Assembly: GCA_900757235.1 (NCBI GenBank)
Contig: CAAENB010000034.1
Location: 1 to 26,316 of the forward strand
From: an uncultured Collinsella sp.
GTDB taxonomy: Bacteria > Actinomycetota > Coriobacteriia > Coriobacteriales > Coriobacteriaceae
Direction: 5' to 3'
DNA length: 26,316 nt
In this document: positions 7,250-14,748 of the stretch, piece after piece
How the letters are laid out: each line of letters starts with the position of its first letter
How positions within the stretch are numbered: the stretch's first letter is position 1
Position numbers and translations under genes: made by a program
Notes under the pieces: model-generated
What the model was told of the DNA's origin: nothing
Seen by the model: only the letters and a program-made list of their open reading frames with translations
Database searches by the model: none

Positions 7250-8050
7250 ATGGGTATTAAAGCGTGCGCAGCTGGTTTTTGCTGTGCGGACGTCTATCAA
7301 AACATCGGCGTGTTCTATCCGACTGGTAATGGCATTGACTGGGGTATCCATCTTGCACGAATGGGCGTTTCGGTATCCGCCGTGTCGGTTGTCGGCAAGG
7401 ACGAGTACGGAGACAAGATGAGGGAGGCGCTGGCCGCTGAGGGGTTCGATATCTCACATCTGCGGGTGGAGGATGGCGACACCTCGGTGATGCTCATGGC
7501 GTTGAAAGACGGCGTCGATCGCGTACATCTCGAGGCAATCGATGGCGTAATGGAGGCATATCGACCGAATGAAGATGACCGGGCGTTTATCCTAGAACAT
7601 GACATCATTCACACCGACCTGTTTGGCAATTGTTTGGACCTCCTGCCCGAATGGCATGATGCGGGCAAGACGGTGGTTATGGACTTCTCGGTGTTCAGCC
7701 AGGATCCCGAATATGCCTGCGAGAACCATTTTCCCTACGTTGACTATGCGTTCATGTCGTTTAAAGAGGACACTCCGGAGCTGCGTGATTGGGTACGTCA
7801 CGTACAGGAGCTGGGACCGCGGGTGGCAGTTGCCACGCTTGGTGAGAGGGGAAGCATTGCCTATGACGGTGAGCGCTTCTATGAGTGCGGGATCGTGCCG
7901 GCGGAGAAGGTCGTTAACACCGTGGGTGCCGGCGACTCGTATATTGCCGGGTTTACCAAGGGCGTGATCGATGGCCTTGATATTCCGGCGTGTATGAAGG
8001 CGGGCGCTGAACTGTCGTCCCGAGTGATTGGTTCGTTTGAGCCGTACTAG
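7250..8050 (+). CDS. FrlD-like PfkB-family kinase (divergent copy 2)
   Basis: A 266-residue PfkB kinase related to the preceding one. It keeps the catalytic TVGAGDSY (D229), the ATLGERGSIAYDGERFYE block and the DFSVFSQ stretch. The substrate-side segment differs: copy 1 reads YPGGNAVN while this one reads YPTGNGID, and the G-D pair near the N-terminus (GFGDNVVD) is replaced by GFCCADVY. These residues line the sugar pocket in the family, so a different acceptor is likely. The ATG at 7250 is chosen because GGAGAAG (7240-7246) lies 3 bp before it; the TTG at 7238 overlaps that site. It follows the hairpin at 7199-7232. A kinase for a second ketosamine, or for the epimer made by the FrlC-like enzyme, would fit. 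Confidence 0.83.
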   Translation: MGIKACAAGFCCADVYQNIGVFYPTGNGIDWGIHLARMGVSVSAVSVVGKDEYGDKMREALAAEGFDISHLRVEDGDTSVMLMALKDGVDRVHLEAIDGVMEAYRPNEDDRAFILEHDIIHTDLFGNCLDLLPEWHDAGKTVVMDFSVFSQDPEYACENHFPYVDYAFMSFKEDTPELRDWVRHVQELGPRVAVATLGERGSIAYDGERFYECGIVPAEKVVNTVGAGDSYIAGFTKGVIDGLDIPACMKAGAELSSRVIGSFEPY

Positions 8051-8077
8051 GGCCAAATGCCTGGAAAGGAGTACGAA

Positions 8078-8938
8078 ATGGTTATCGACATGTTGGTCCA
8101 TCCTATGCTCTATGGCGAGATCTGTACGCCGGGTGATGAGCCTGATGGATTCGGTTTTTGGTCACGAGAATTTGGTATGGGGCATATGGGCCCCATGGAT
8201 TGGGATGAGCTTCAAGTCGAGATGGACGTCTGCGACGTGCGGAAGAGCGTGCTCATGCCGCTCGATGTAACCACGGCATGCGGAGGACACTTTGGCACCA
8301 ATGACCAGATTGCCATGCTGGTTGCCGCGCACCCCGATCGTCTGTGGGGATTTGCGAGCGTAGATCCGCAGGTGAGCGGTGCCGCAGACGAATTGGAGCG
8401 CGCCTTTGCCGAGTTGGGGGCAAAGGGGCTTTGCCTGCATCCGGCAAAGCAGGGTTTTGCCCCCGATGATGCTGTGGCCGAGCCGCTTTACGAGCTGTGC
8501 GAGCGTTATAACAAGCCGGTGGTTTTCCATGCCGGTATGTCTTGGGAACCGGGTGCAGAGCTCTCGCGCAGTAACCCGCTTGCATTTGAGCACACAATCG
8601 CAACGCATCCAAATGTTCGCTTTAGTTTAACCCACTTTGGCTGGCCCTGGGTGCGCGAGACCGTGGCGATGCTGCTCAAGTATCCCAACTGCTACGCGGA
8701 CACCTCTATCACTTACATCGATTCGCCCGAGGAGATGATGCAGCGTCTTTTCACGGTCGATATGGGGCCGCTGTGGTATGAGCGCGCGCTATCGCATCAA
8801 GTGATGTTCGCCAGCAATACGCCACGCTTCCGTGCGTTCAAACTCAAGCGGGCGCTCGATACCGTGTCCATGCGCGATGATGCGCGAGAAAGGCTCTACT
8901 GGGGTAATGCCCTGCGTTTTCTTGAAGGGGATGAGTGA
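8078..8938 (+). CDS. PF04909-type amidohydrolase with substituted metal-site residues
   Basis: A 286-residue TIM-barrel protein of the amidohydrolase-2 family (ACMSD/decarboxylase/lactonase group). Visible blocks are WGFASVDPQ, VVFHAGMSWEPG (H151), LTHFGWPW (H186) and the C-terminal RLYWGNALRFL. Two metal-site motifs deviate. The N-terminal D-x-H-x-H is reduced to DMLVHP (H8 only), and the barrel-end S-D-x-P is SNTP, with Asn247 where the catalytic Asp normally stands. The ATG at 8078 follows GGAAAGGAG with 6-bp spacing; ATG at 8057 lacks a site. The gene lies 27 bp after kinase 2 and is followed by yjbQ with a 2-bp gap, so it is part of the same operon. The reaction is unknown, possibly lactone or amide hydrolysis or a decarboxylation. 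Confidence 0.78.
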   Translation: MVIDMLVHPMLYGEICTPGDEPDGFGFWSREFGMGHMGPMDWDELQVEMDVCDVRKSVLMPLDVTTACGGHFGTNDQIAMLVAAHPDRLWGFASVDPQVSGAADELERAFAELGAKGLCLHPAKQGFAPDDAVAEPLYELCERYNKPVVFHAGMSWEPGAELSRSNPLAFEHTIATHPNVRFSLTHFGWPWVRETVAMLLKYPNCYADTSITYIDSPEEMMQRLFTVDMGPLWYERALSHQVMFASNTPRFRAFKLKRALDTVSMRDDARERLYWGNALRFLEGDE

Positions 8939-8940
8939 AC

Positions 8941-9369
8941 ATGGTGACGCTCGAGACATTGAGCTATCTATCGACTGCTCCGGACCAGTTCATCGATATT
9001 ACCGAGGACGTGCACGCCGCCATCGAACGCAGCTCGGTGACCAATGGCTTGGCGGCGATTATTTTGTCGCATACGACCTGCGGAATCGTGGTAAACGAGG
9101 GGCTGCCCTGCGTGGAGACGGATCTTATGGAGACGCTTGATCGCATCGCCCCACTCGATGCCCCCTATGCGCATGCACACTTCCTGCCGAGCTATGGAGC
9201 CACCGGTAACAACTCCTGTGGGCATATCAAGAGCATGATTTGTGGAAACAGTTGTTTCTTTCCCGTCCAAGATGGCCACATCGTGTGCGGAGGTGCCCAG
9301 AACATCTATCTTGCGGAGTTTGACGGTCCGCAGAAGCGAAAAGTGTACGTCGAGGTGCTGGGGGAGTAA
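8941..9369 (+). CDS. YjbQ family protein (UPF0047)
   Basis: A 142-residue single-domain protein with the whole YjbQ/UPF0047 signature: SHTTCGIVVNEG, a D-L-M-E-T-L-D helix, YAHAHF, GNNSCGHIKSMICG, and near the C-terminus GGAQNIYLAEFDGP followed by a basic strand. Family members form small trimeric barrels; the E. coli protein has a weak, promiscuous thiamine phosphate synthase activity, but the physiological role is unknown. The ATG at 8941 is preferred over GTG at 8935, with GAAGGGGATGAG just upstream and the amidohydrolase stop two bases away. Its place between an amidohydrolase and a BtpA protein in a sugar-catabolic operon suggests a dedicated catalytic role rather than vitamin synthesis. 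Confidence 0.85.
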   Translation: MVTLETLSYLSTAPDQFIDITEDVHAAIERSSVTNGLAAIILSHTTCGIVVNEGLPCVETDLMETLDRIAPLDAPYAHAHFLPSYGATGNNSCGHIKSMICGNSCFFPVQDGHIVCGGAQNIYLAEFDGPQKRKVYVEVLGE

Positions 9370-9402
9370 CGTCCCTGCAATAACCCTATGAAGGAGCACG
9401 TT

Positions 9403-10212
9403 ATGTCGTTTCTAACCTCGATGTTCAAGACCGAAAAGCCGGTTATCGGAATGCTGCACCTGCGTCCTCTGCCGGGCGATCCACTGTATTACCCGGGCGG
9501 AAGCGTGTCACAGGTCGTGGAAGCCGCCAAGCGCGATCTCGAGGCGTTGCAGCAGGGCGGTGTCGATGGCATTTTGATTACCAATGAGCTCTCGATGCCC
9601 TATGAGCAGCACGTTTCTCCCTCAACCCTTGCATCGATGGGCTATGTAATCGGGGCTCTATCCCATGATCTGTCGACTCCTTGGGGAGCTGAGGCAATTT
9701 ACGATGGTGATGCCACAATCGAGCTGTGCGCTGCCGTCGACGCGCAGTTCACGCGCTGCAATTTTTGCGGTGCCTGGGCCGGTGATCTCGGGCTGATTAA
9801 CCGAGATTTCGCTCACACCATGCGTCGCAAGGCGGCGCTGCGCTTGGATGACCTCAAACTTTTTCACTTCATCACGAGCGAGGGGGAGGTTTATCTCAAC
9901 GACCGCACGACTGCGGACATTGCCGATTCACTTCTCTTTAATTGCCTACCGGATGCGATGGTCATCGGCGGTTCGGCTGCCGGTCGTGGCGCTTCGGGCG
10001 AGCTTGCCGATGAGGTCCGCGAGCGTGTTGGCGAAGTGCCTGTGGTATGCGGCACCGGTTGTCGCGAAAATACCGTGGCTGACGTATTTGCTCACTACGA
10101 TGGCGCGTTTGTCGGCACGTGCTTAAAGCGCGACGGAAAGCTGGATGCCCCGGTTGATGTTGAGCGGGTAGTTCGTTTTATGGCTGCCGCTCGTACGGCG
10201 CGGGGGGAGTAG
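9403..10212 (+). CDS. BtpA/SgcQ family protein
   Basis: A 269-residue predicted TIM-barrel protein. The N-terminal IGMLHLRPLPGDP motif is diagnostic of the BtpA/SgcQ family. Other conserved blocks are GVDGILITNE, the central YLNDRTTADIADS, DAMVIGGSAAGRG and VVCGTGCRENTV near the phosphate-binding end of the barrel. BtpA was named for photosystem I accumulation in cyanobacteria, but the heterotroph members (SgcQ) sit in sugar operons with no assigned reaction. The ATG at 9403 has AAGGAG with 6-bp spacing. It lies 33 bp after yjbQ and 6 bp before the FGGY kinase gene. An aldolase- or isomerase-like step on a phosphorylated sugar is a reasonable but unproven guess. Confidence 0.85.
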   Translation: MSFLTSMFKTEKPVIGMLHLRPLPGDPLYYPGGSVSQVVEAAKRDLEALQQGGVDGILITNELSMPYEQHVSPSTLASMGYVIGALSHDLSTPWGAEAIYDGDATIELCAAVDAQFTRCNFCGAWAGDLGLINRDFAHTMRRKAALRLDDLKLFHFITSEGEVYLNDRTTADIADSLLFNCLPDAMVIGGSAAGRGASGELADEVRERVGEVPVVCGTGCRENTVADVFAHYDGAFVGTCLKRDGKLDAPVDVERVVRFMAAARTARGE

Positions 10213-10218
10213 GCACCT

Positions 10219-11736
10219 ATGGCGTTTTATCTGGGTATTGATATTGGGACAAGCGCCTCTAAAGGCGTTTTAATCGATGATCGATGCAACATCGTTTGCC
10301 AAGCCTCTTGTGGACACGAGACGGACAACCCGTGTGATGGATGGTACCAGCATGATGCGGAGGCAGTTTGGTGGGGCGATTTTTGCCGCCTGTCGCGCGA
10401 GCTGGTGGCGCGATCGGGGGTTAACGCGGCACAGATCGGATGCGTGAGCCTTTCCGCATTGGGTTGCGACTGCGTGCCGGTCGATACCGAGTGCAACGCG
10501 CTGGCGCCCGCGATTTTGTATGGAGTCGATGCACGTTCGAAGCCGCAGATTGACGAGCTTCTTTCCGAATATGGGTCAGATCACGCGCGCGAGCTTTTCG
10601 GGCACGATCCCTGTTCGTCAGATATTGCTCCTAAGATCTTGTGGTTTAAGGAGAATATGCCCGAGGTGCACGAACGTGCTGCGAAGTTCCTGACGGCATC
10701 ATCGTTTCTGTGCGCGAAGTTGACGGGGCGTTTTACGGTGGACCGTTATTTGGCGGAGGATTTTCTTCCCCTATATGACCGCTACACTTGGAAGGTTGAT
10801 GCTCGGGAATGTGCTCGTTTCTGCCGGCCTGACCAGATGGCGGAGGTAATGTCGGCTACCGATATTGCCGGGGTGATTACGCAGCGTGCGGCTGAGGCGA
10901 CGGGGCTCGCGGCAGGGACACCTGTCTTAGTGGGAACGGGCGACTCTGGTGCCGAGGCCATTTCGACGGGTGTATTCCGTCCCGGCGATATGATGGTTCA
11001 GTTGGGGAGTACGGCGTATTTCATCTACCTAGCTGATCATATGATCGATGATGCCCGTCTGTGGCCAGGGACGTTTATCATTCCCGGAACTTACGGGATC
11101 TGCGCGGGGACCAATACGGCGGGTGCGCTCACATCGTGGCTGCGCCAAGAGCTGTATCGCGACGCCGTAGAGGCCGAGGGCCACGGTGGCCCCGATGCAT
11201 ATTCGGTTATGGCGCATGATGCCGCCGACGTGGCGCCGGGTGCCGATGGGCTCCTGTGTCTGCCGTACTTTGCGGGGGAGCGTACTCCGCTCAACGATCC
11301 CGAGGCGCGTGGCGTCTTCTTTGGCTTGACCGGAAGGCATACGCGAGCCCATATGGTTCGCGCCGCCTTGGAAGGCATCGCGTATACCGTTGCATCCCAT
11401 GTCGACATTATCGAGCGAGAGCATGGACTGCCAATTGGGCGCATTATGCTTGTCGGAGGTGGAACCAAGAATCCAGTTTGGATGCAGGCTATCGCCGACG
11501 TATGCGGGCGCGAGGTCTCGGTTGCCAAGGTTACGATGGGCGCATGCTTCGGCGATGCCATCATGGCAGCTCTCGCAGGAGGCGCCTATGCATCATGGGA
11601 TGAGCTCGCTCAAGTCCTTGGCGTTGCGCAAACAATCGTGCCCGATATGGCTGCCCACGAGTTATATGCGTCGCGTCGTCATATCTTTGACGAATTGTAT
11701 TCACGCAACCGTGATCTCATGCACGAATTGGTGTAA
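10219..11736 (+). CDS. FGGY-family carbohydrate kinase (xylulokinase-like)
   Basis: A 505-residue two-domain actin-fold kinase. The N-terminus has YLGIDIGTSASKGVLID (ATP phosphate loop), GWYQHDAEAVWW and AILYGVDARS. The middle has VLVGTGDSGAEAISTGV, where the Asp of G-D-S is the likely catalytic base. The C-terminal half has LPYFAGERTPLNDP, RAALEGIAYTV and MLVGGGTKNPVWMQ (adenine-binding). Length and motif order match xylulokinase-type FGGY enzymes. It phosphorylates a free sugar or polyol, but the usual substrate-loop sequence GQMHG is replaced by SALGCD, so the acceptor is not xylulose by default. It is the last gene of the run and is followed by a terminator. Confidence 0.88.
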   Translation: MAFYLGIDIGTSASKGVLIDDRCNIVCQASCGHETDNPCDGWYQHDAEAVWWGDFCRLSRELVARSGVNAAQIGCVSLSALGCDCVPVDTECNALAPAILYGVDARSKPQIDELLSEYGSDHARELFGHDPCSSDIAPKILWFKENMPEVHERAAKFLTASSFLCAKLTGRFTVDRYLAEDFLPLYDRYTWKVDARECARFCRPDQMAEVMSATDIAGVITQRAAEATGLAAGTPVLVGTGDSGAEAISTGVFRPGDMMVQLGSTAYFIYLADHMIDDARLWPGTFIIPGTYGICAGTNTAGALTSWLRQELYRDAVEAEGHGGPDAYSVMAHDAADVAPGADGLLCLPYFAGERTPLNDPEARGVFFGLTGRHTRAHMVRAALEGIAYTVASHVDIIEREHGLPIGRIMLVGGGTKNPVWMQAIADVCGREVSVAKVTMGACFGDAIMAALAGGAYASWDELAQVLGVAQTIVPDMAAHELYASRRHIFDELYSRNRDLMHELV

Positions 11737-11763
11737 TGCTGCCGAATTGTACTGCCTACTAAT

Positions 11764-11804
11764 AGGGACTGCGTTGTGCGATTCGCATGTCCCTTGGCAT
11801 TTTT
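11764..11804 (+). terminator. rho-independent terminator of the catabolic operon
   Basis: AGGGAC (11764-11769) pairs with GTCCCT (11789-11794), and TGCG (11770-11773) with CGCA (11784-11787), with one bulged base. TTTTT follows at 11800-11804. It ends the FGGY kinase transcript before the convergent tatD gene. Confidence 0.75.
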
Positions 11805-11815
11805 GCCCACAGGGG

Positions 11816-12598
11816 TTAGCGAAGGTCAAAAACAGAGTGCGCATTTGCTAAAACTACCGACTCGATGCGCTTCGCGTCACAGTTTTTGAGTGAGGCAATG
11901 CGTCCTGAGGCTCTTGTGAGCGATCTGATGAGCGATTGCGCGCTTGTTTCTGTGTTTGGCTCGGCCGGCGCATCGGTCTCGAGCAGTAGACGGTCGAGTG
12001 GAATCTGTCGGGCGTATTCGCGTCCACGTTTAGACGCAAGCATGCGTTCGTTGACGGAAAAACTACAGCCCGCATTACGCGCGCGGACGAGTTCGTCCGA
12101 GGTGCCGCTAAACCAGTGGAAGATGATAACGGGGGAGTCGGGCCTTGGGGTGAGCAATCCGTGCGACTCGAGGACGTCCAGTACGGTTCCTGCCGAACGA
12201 ACGGCGTGAATTGATATTACGCGCCCGGCAAGAGGATGCTGCACAAGTGCATCGCAGAGCCGGTCAAGTGCCTGTATTTGTAACGGCTCGCTTCCAGCAA
12301 AGCGTGCGGAAAAGTCGAGCCCGATCTCGCCGATAAAACGCTCTTGTGCAGCAGCTTCGCAAAGCAGATCGATTTCGGTAGCGCTGCATCGGCCGTCGGC
12401 GAGCCACCAGGGATGGAGGCCGACGCCCGCGATGATGCTCGGGCGGTGACTGGCACGTGTTTTTGCTGCCGCGAAGTCGCGTGGGTCGACGCCGCAGTCA
12501 AATAGACCCAGACCCAGTGCCCTCGTCTCATCGGCAACGGTATCCGGGCAGGCCATCAAATCAAGATGACAGTGTGCATCAAACAGCTGCGGCTCCAT
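11816..12598 (-). CDS. tatD: TatD-family metal-dependent hydrolase
   Basis: A 260-residue TatD DNase/hydrolase. It has the FDAHCHLDL start (first two metal His), VGLHPWW, FIGEIGLDFS (metal Glu), ISIHAVRSA, FHWFSGT and LLLETDAPAEP (metal Asp), all in family order and intact. TatD proteins are metal-dependent 3'-5' exonucleases acting on single-stranded DNA or RNA, and may serve in DNA or protein quality control. The ATG at 12596-12598 is chosen because the FDAHCH motif starts at residue 6, normal for the family, and CAGGGATG precedes it; the longer frame reads back into the gene upstream. It lies 13 bp downstream of tcdA and is probably co-transcribed. Confidence 0.88.
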   Translation of the reverse strand: MEPQLFDAHCHLDLMACPDTVADETRALGLGLFDCGVDPRDFAAAKTRASHRPSIIAGVGLHPWWLADGRCSATEIDLLCEAAAQERFIGEIGLDFSARFAGSEPLQIQALDRLCDALVQHPLAGRVISIHAVRSAGTVLDVLESHGLLTPRPDSPVIIFHWFSGTSDELVRARNAGCSFSVNERMLASKRGREYARQIPLDRLLLETDAPAEPNTETSAQSLIRSLTRASGRIASLKNCDAKRIESVVLANAHSVFDLR

Positions 12599-12611
12599 CG
12601 CGGCATCCCTG

Positions 12612-13409
12612 CTAGTCCAAGCGCTGGCCGTCGGCGCGCACGCGCTCGGTGCCGCGTCCGCTGATCTGGCGGATAACCTCGCCGGCAATCATCTGGCCCA
12701 TGATGGGCGGCATAAAGCTCGCAGTTCCCAGTTCGGTACGCTCGTGGATGTTGGAAGGGTCGCGGGGCTGTGTCTTAACCGATTCCTCGCAGCTAAACAG
12801 TACATGTAGGCTCTTGATGCCGCGCTTCTTACATTCTTTGCGCATGATGCGGCTCATGGGGTCACGTACCGTATCGAAGATGTCGGCAAAGCGGAGGCAC
12901 TCGGGATGGAGCTTGTTGGCCCCGCCCATGGAGCTAACCAAACGAATGTCGTGGTCCTGAGCATATTTGGCAATGGCGAGCTTGGCCGAGATGGTGTCGA
13001 TGGCGTCGATGATGTAGTCGAGCTTGCCGTCCGTCTGCTCCAAAACGCTGGCGAAGAACTCATCGATGTTGTCGCTCAACAGGTATTCGGTACGCTTGAT
13101 GACGGTGGCGCCAGGATTGATATCGTTGATCATGGTTTCCATCACGTCAACCTTGCGCTTGCCGACAGTGCTGTGAAAGGCGATGGCCTGGCGATTGATA
13201 TTGCTGGGCGCGATGATGTCCTTATCCAGAATGACGAAATGACCGATGCCGCCGCGGGCGAGTGCCTCGCAGCAGTTGGAGCCCACGCCTCCGCAGCCGA
13301 GCACCAGCACCGTAGCATCGGCGAGCTTATCGAGTGCCTCGCGGCCCATGATGATCTCGAGCTTGGTGTCGCGTGTCTCGTTGGGAGTTGCGGCTGTGGT
13401 TTCGGTCAT
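12612..13409 (-). CDS. tcdA: tRNA threonylcarbamoyladenosine dehydratase (TcdA/CsdL)
   Basis: A 265-residue ThiF/E1-like adenylating enzyme. The Rossmann motif VLGCGGVGSNCCEALARGG is near residue 40, followed by NRQ, DAIDT and the family-specific VRDPMSRIMRKECKKRGI with LHVLFS. The C-terminus has a GTASFMPP stretch and AGEVIR, typical of TcdA. The enzyme uses ATP to cyclise t6A37 in ANN-decoding tRNAs to ct6A. Two in-frame ATGs lie 6 bp apart. The inner one (13407-13409) is chosen because GGAGG is directly against the outer ATG and exactly 6 bp from the inner one. Forms a two-gene operon with tatD. Confidence 0.9.
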   Translation of the reverse strand: MTETTAATPNETRDTKLEIIMGREALDKLADATVLVLGCGGVGSNCCEALARGGIGHFVILDKDIIAPSNINRQAIAFHSTVGKRKVDVMETMINDINPGATVIKRTEYLLSDNIDEFFASVLEQTDGKLDYIIDAIDTISAKLAIAKYAQDHDIRLVSSMGGANKLHPECLRFADIFDTVRDPMSRIMRKECKKRGIKSLHVLFSCEESVKTQPRDPSNIHERTELGTASFMPPIMGQMIAGEVIRQISGRGTERVRADGQRLD

Positions 13410-13453
13410 AGACATCCTCCGATGGGGAAGCGAATCGTGTTTTAGCTATTGCC

Positions 13454-13459
13454 ATTATA
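13454..13459 (-). promoter_or_regulatory. -10 element of the tcdA-tatD promoter
   Basis: A perfect TATAAT reads on the minus strand 44 bp upstream of the tcdA start. No good -35 match stands 17-18 bp further upstream. Confidence 0.45.
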
Positions 13460-13516
13460 GGTAATCGCCCATAGGTTGCGATGGCGTTTGCTTTGATGTG
13501 GTTTGAAGCATTGCTA

Positions 13517-13554
13517 TTAGATAATTAGACAAACATCTAAATATCGAGTATAGT
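13517..13554 (+). promoter_or_regulatory. sdpR-sdpI promoter with overlapping operator-like repeats
   Basis: TTAGAC (13525-13530) and TATAGT (13549-13554) are spaced by 18 bp and give a plausible promoter. TTAGAT (13517-13522) and ATCTAA (13535-13540) form an inverted repeat, and TTAGA (13525-13529) with TCTAA (13536-13540) a second, tighter one. Both overlap the promoter, as expected for an autoregulated ArsR-type repressor. Confidence 0.5.
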
Positions 13555-13588
13555 GTGCACGTCGCGAGAGATAGCGAGAGGAGGTTCT

Positions 13589-13867
13589 ATGCCGGGAGAA
13601 GGTTTTAAGGCGCTGGCGGATCCAACGCGGCGGCGCATTTTAGAACTGCTGCGCGAGGGCAATTGCACGGCGGGGGAGCTCGCCGAGCATTTCGACATAA
13701 GCAAACCGTCGCTCAGCCATCATCTGGCAACGCTTAAAAACGCCGGGCTGGTGACCGATGAGCGCCATGGCCAAAACATCGTTTACAGCTTAAATACCAC
13801 CGTCATGCAGGACTTGATTGGCTGGTTTATGGGCTTTACAAACACTGAAGGTGATAAGGATGAATAA
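13589..13867 (+). CDS. ArsR-family autorepressor (SdpR-like)
   Basis: A 92-residue winged-helix protein: FKALADPTRRRILELLREGNCTAGELAEHF, then the recognition helix SKPSLSHHLATLKNAGLV and wing ERHGQNIVYSLNTTV. It carries no Cys-x-Cys metal box typical of arsenic or cadmium sensors. Its overlap with an SdpI-type membrane gene matches B. subtilis SdpR, which represses sdpRI and is itself sequestered by SdpI at the membrane. The ATG at 13589 follows AGAGGAGG, so the longer GTG-initiated frame from 13553 is rejected. Stop and next start overlap by 8 bp, so the two proteins are translationally coupled. Confidence 0.87.
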   Translation: MPGEGFKALADPTRRRILELLREGNCTAGELAEHFDISKPSLSHHLATLKNAGLVTDERHGQNIVYSLNTTVMQDLIGWFMGFTNTEGDKDE

Positions 13868-14564
13868 CGAAAACAAGGGCATTCACGCCACGGGGGTATC
13901 GTCGCGCGTGTGGATTGCACTGGTCGCTCTGTGCGTTGCCAATGTCGCAGCGCATCTGATAGTGATGCCGAGCCTGCCGGCGCAGATTCCCACGCACTGG
14001 GGCGCGAATGGCGCCGTCGACGGTTGGGGCCCTAGCTGGATGGCCTCCGCGCTCGGCGTGTTGCCTCTGGCACTTCTCGCGATGTTCTACGTCGTGCCAC
14101 GCATTGACCCCAAGGGCGAGGCGTATCGGACCTCGGGTAAGTTCTATCAGGGCTTCGTAATCGCCTTCACGCTGCTCATGTGTGCCATAAGCTGGCTGGG
14201 GGAGCTAACGGTGTGGGGCATCGTGCCGGTGGTAGGAACGGTCAATTTGCTGGTATCAGGCGCTATCGGCTTGCTCTTTATTGGTATGGGCAACTACTTA
14301 CCGCGCGTAAAGCAGAACTACACGCTCGGTATCAAGACGCCCTGGGCGCTTGCCGATCCCGAGAACTGGCGCCGTACGCAGCGTTTTGGCGGTGCCTGCT
14401 TTATGGTGCTGGGCGTTGGCCTGATTGTGATGGGCGTGGCGGGTAGCGTGCTTTCGAGTGAAGTCGTCGCCGCGGTGATTGCGGTTCTGGCGTTTGGTTC
14501 AGCTGGAGCTGCCTACGTCTATTCGTATCTGCTGTGGCGCAAATCGCAGCGAGCCGCTCGTTAA
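13860..14564 (+). CDS. SdpI-family membrane immunity/signalling protein
   Basis: A 234-residue protein with about six hydrophobic segments. The N-terminal part is a DUF1648-type domain (PAQIPTHWGANGAVDGW) and the C-terminal part has the SdpI signature GNYLPRVKQNYTLGIKTPWALADPENWRRTQR. In Bacillus, SdpI gives immunity to the cannibalism toxin SdpC and, when loaded with toxin, sequesters SdpR. The gene overlaps the ArsR gene by 8 bp, with AAGGTGATAAGG as ribosome site. No sdpABC toxin genes are in the window, so this may be an orphan immunity or envelope-stress module. Confidence 0.88.
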   Translation: MNNENKGIHATGVSSRVWIALVALCVANVAAHLIVMPSLPAQIPTHWGANGAVDGWGPSWMASALGVLPLALLAMFYVVPRIDPKGEAYRTSGKFYQGFVIAFTLLMCAISWLGELTVWGIVPVVGTVNLLVSGAIGLLFIGMGNYLPRVKQNYTLGIKTPWALADPENWRRTQRFGGACFMVLGVGLIVMGVAGSVLSSEVVAAVIAVLAFGSAGAAYVYSYLLWRKSQRAAR

Positions 14565-14628
14565 GGTTGCGGAAAACTAGCGTACGCAGTTCATAGTATG
14601 TTCCGGGGGATTTTTCCCAGGTAGTATT

Positions 14629-14657
14629 AAGGGGTGTGGGCAACCATGCCCCTTTTT
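14629..14657 (+). terminator. rho-independent terminator of sdpRI
   Basis: AAGGGG (14629-14634) pairs with CCCCTT (14649-14654). Inner pairs continue to a short GCAA loop, and the T run 14653-14657 follows. A smaller GGG/CCC hairpin precedes it near 14604-14618. The remaining spacer to ettA (to 14748) shows only a purine-rich leader. Confidence 0.8.
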
Positions 14658-14748
14658 CGTTTAGTTTCAGAGCTGGTTTCCTCATTTCGTTTCCACTAAA
14701 GCGAATCAAGAATAGGGAAACAGCAGGTAGAAAGGATAGGACAGACAT

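Noticed and set aside
1311..11736. Classic E. coli-type fructoselysine operon as a complete explanation
   Set aside because: The carrier family differs, and two amidohydrolases, YjbQ, BtpA and an FGGY kinase have no place in it, so exact substrate names were not assigned.
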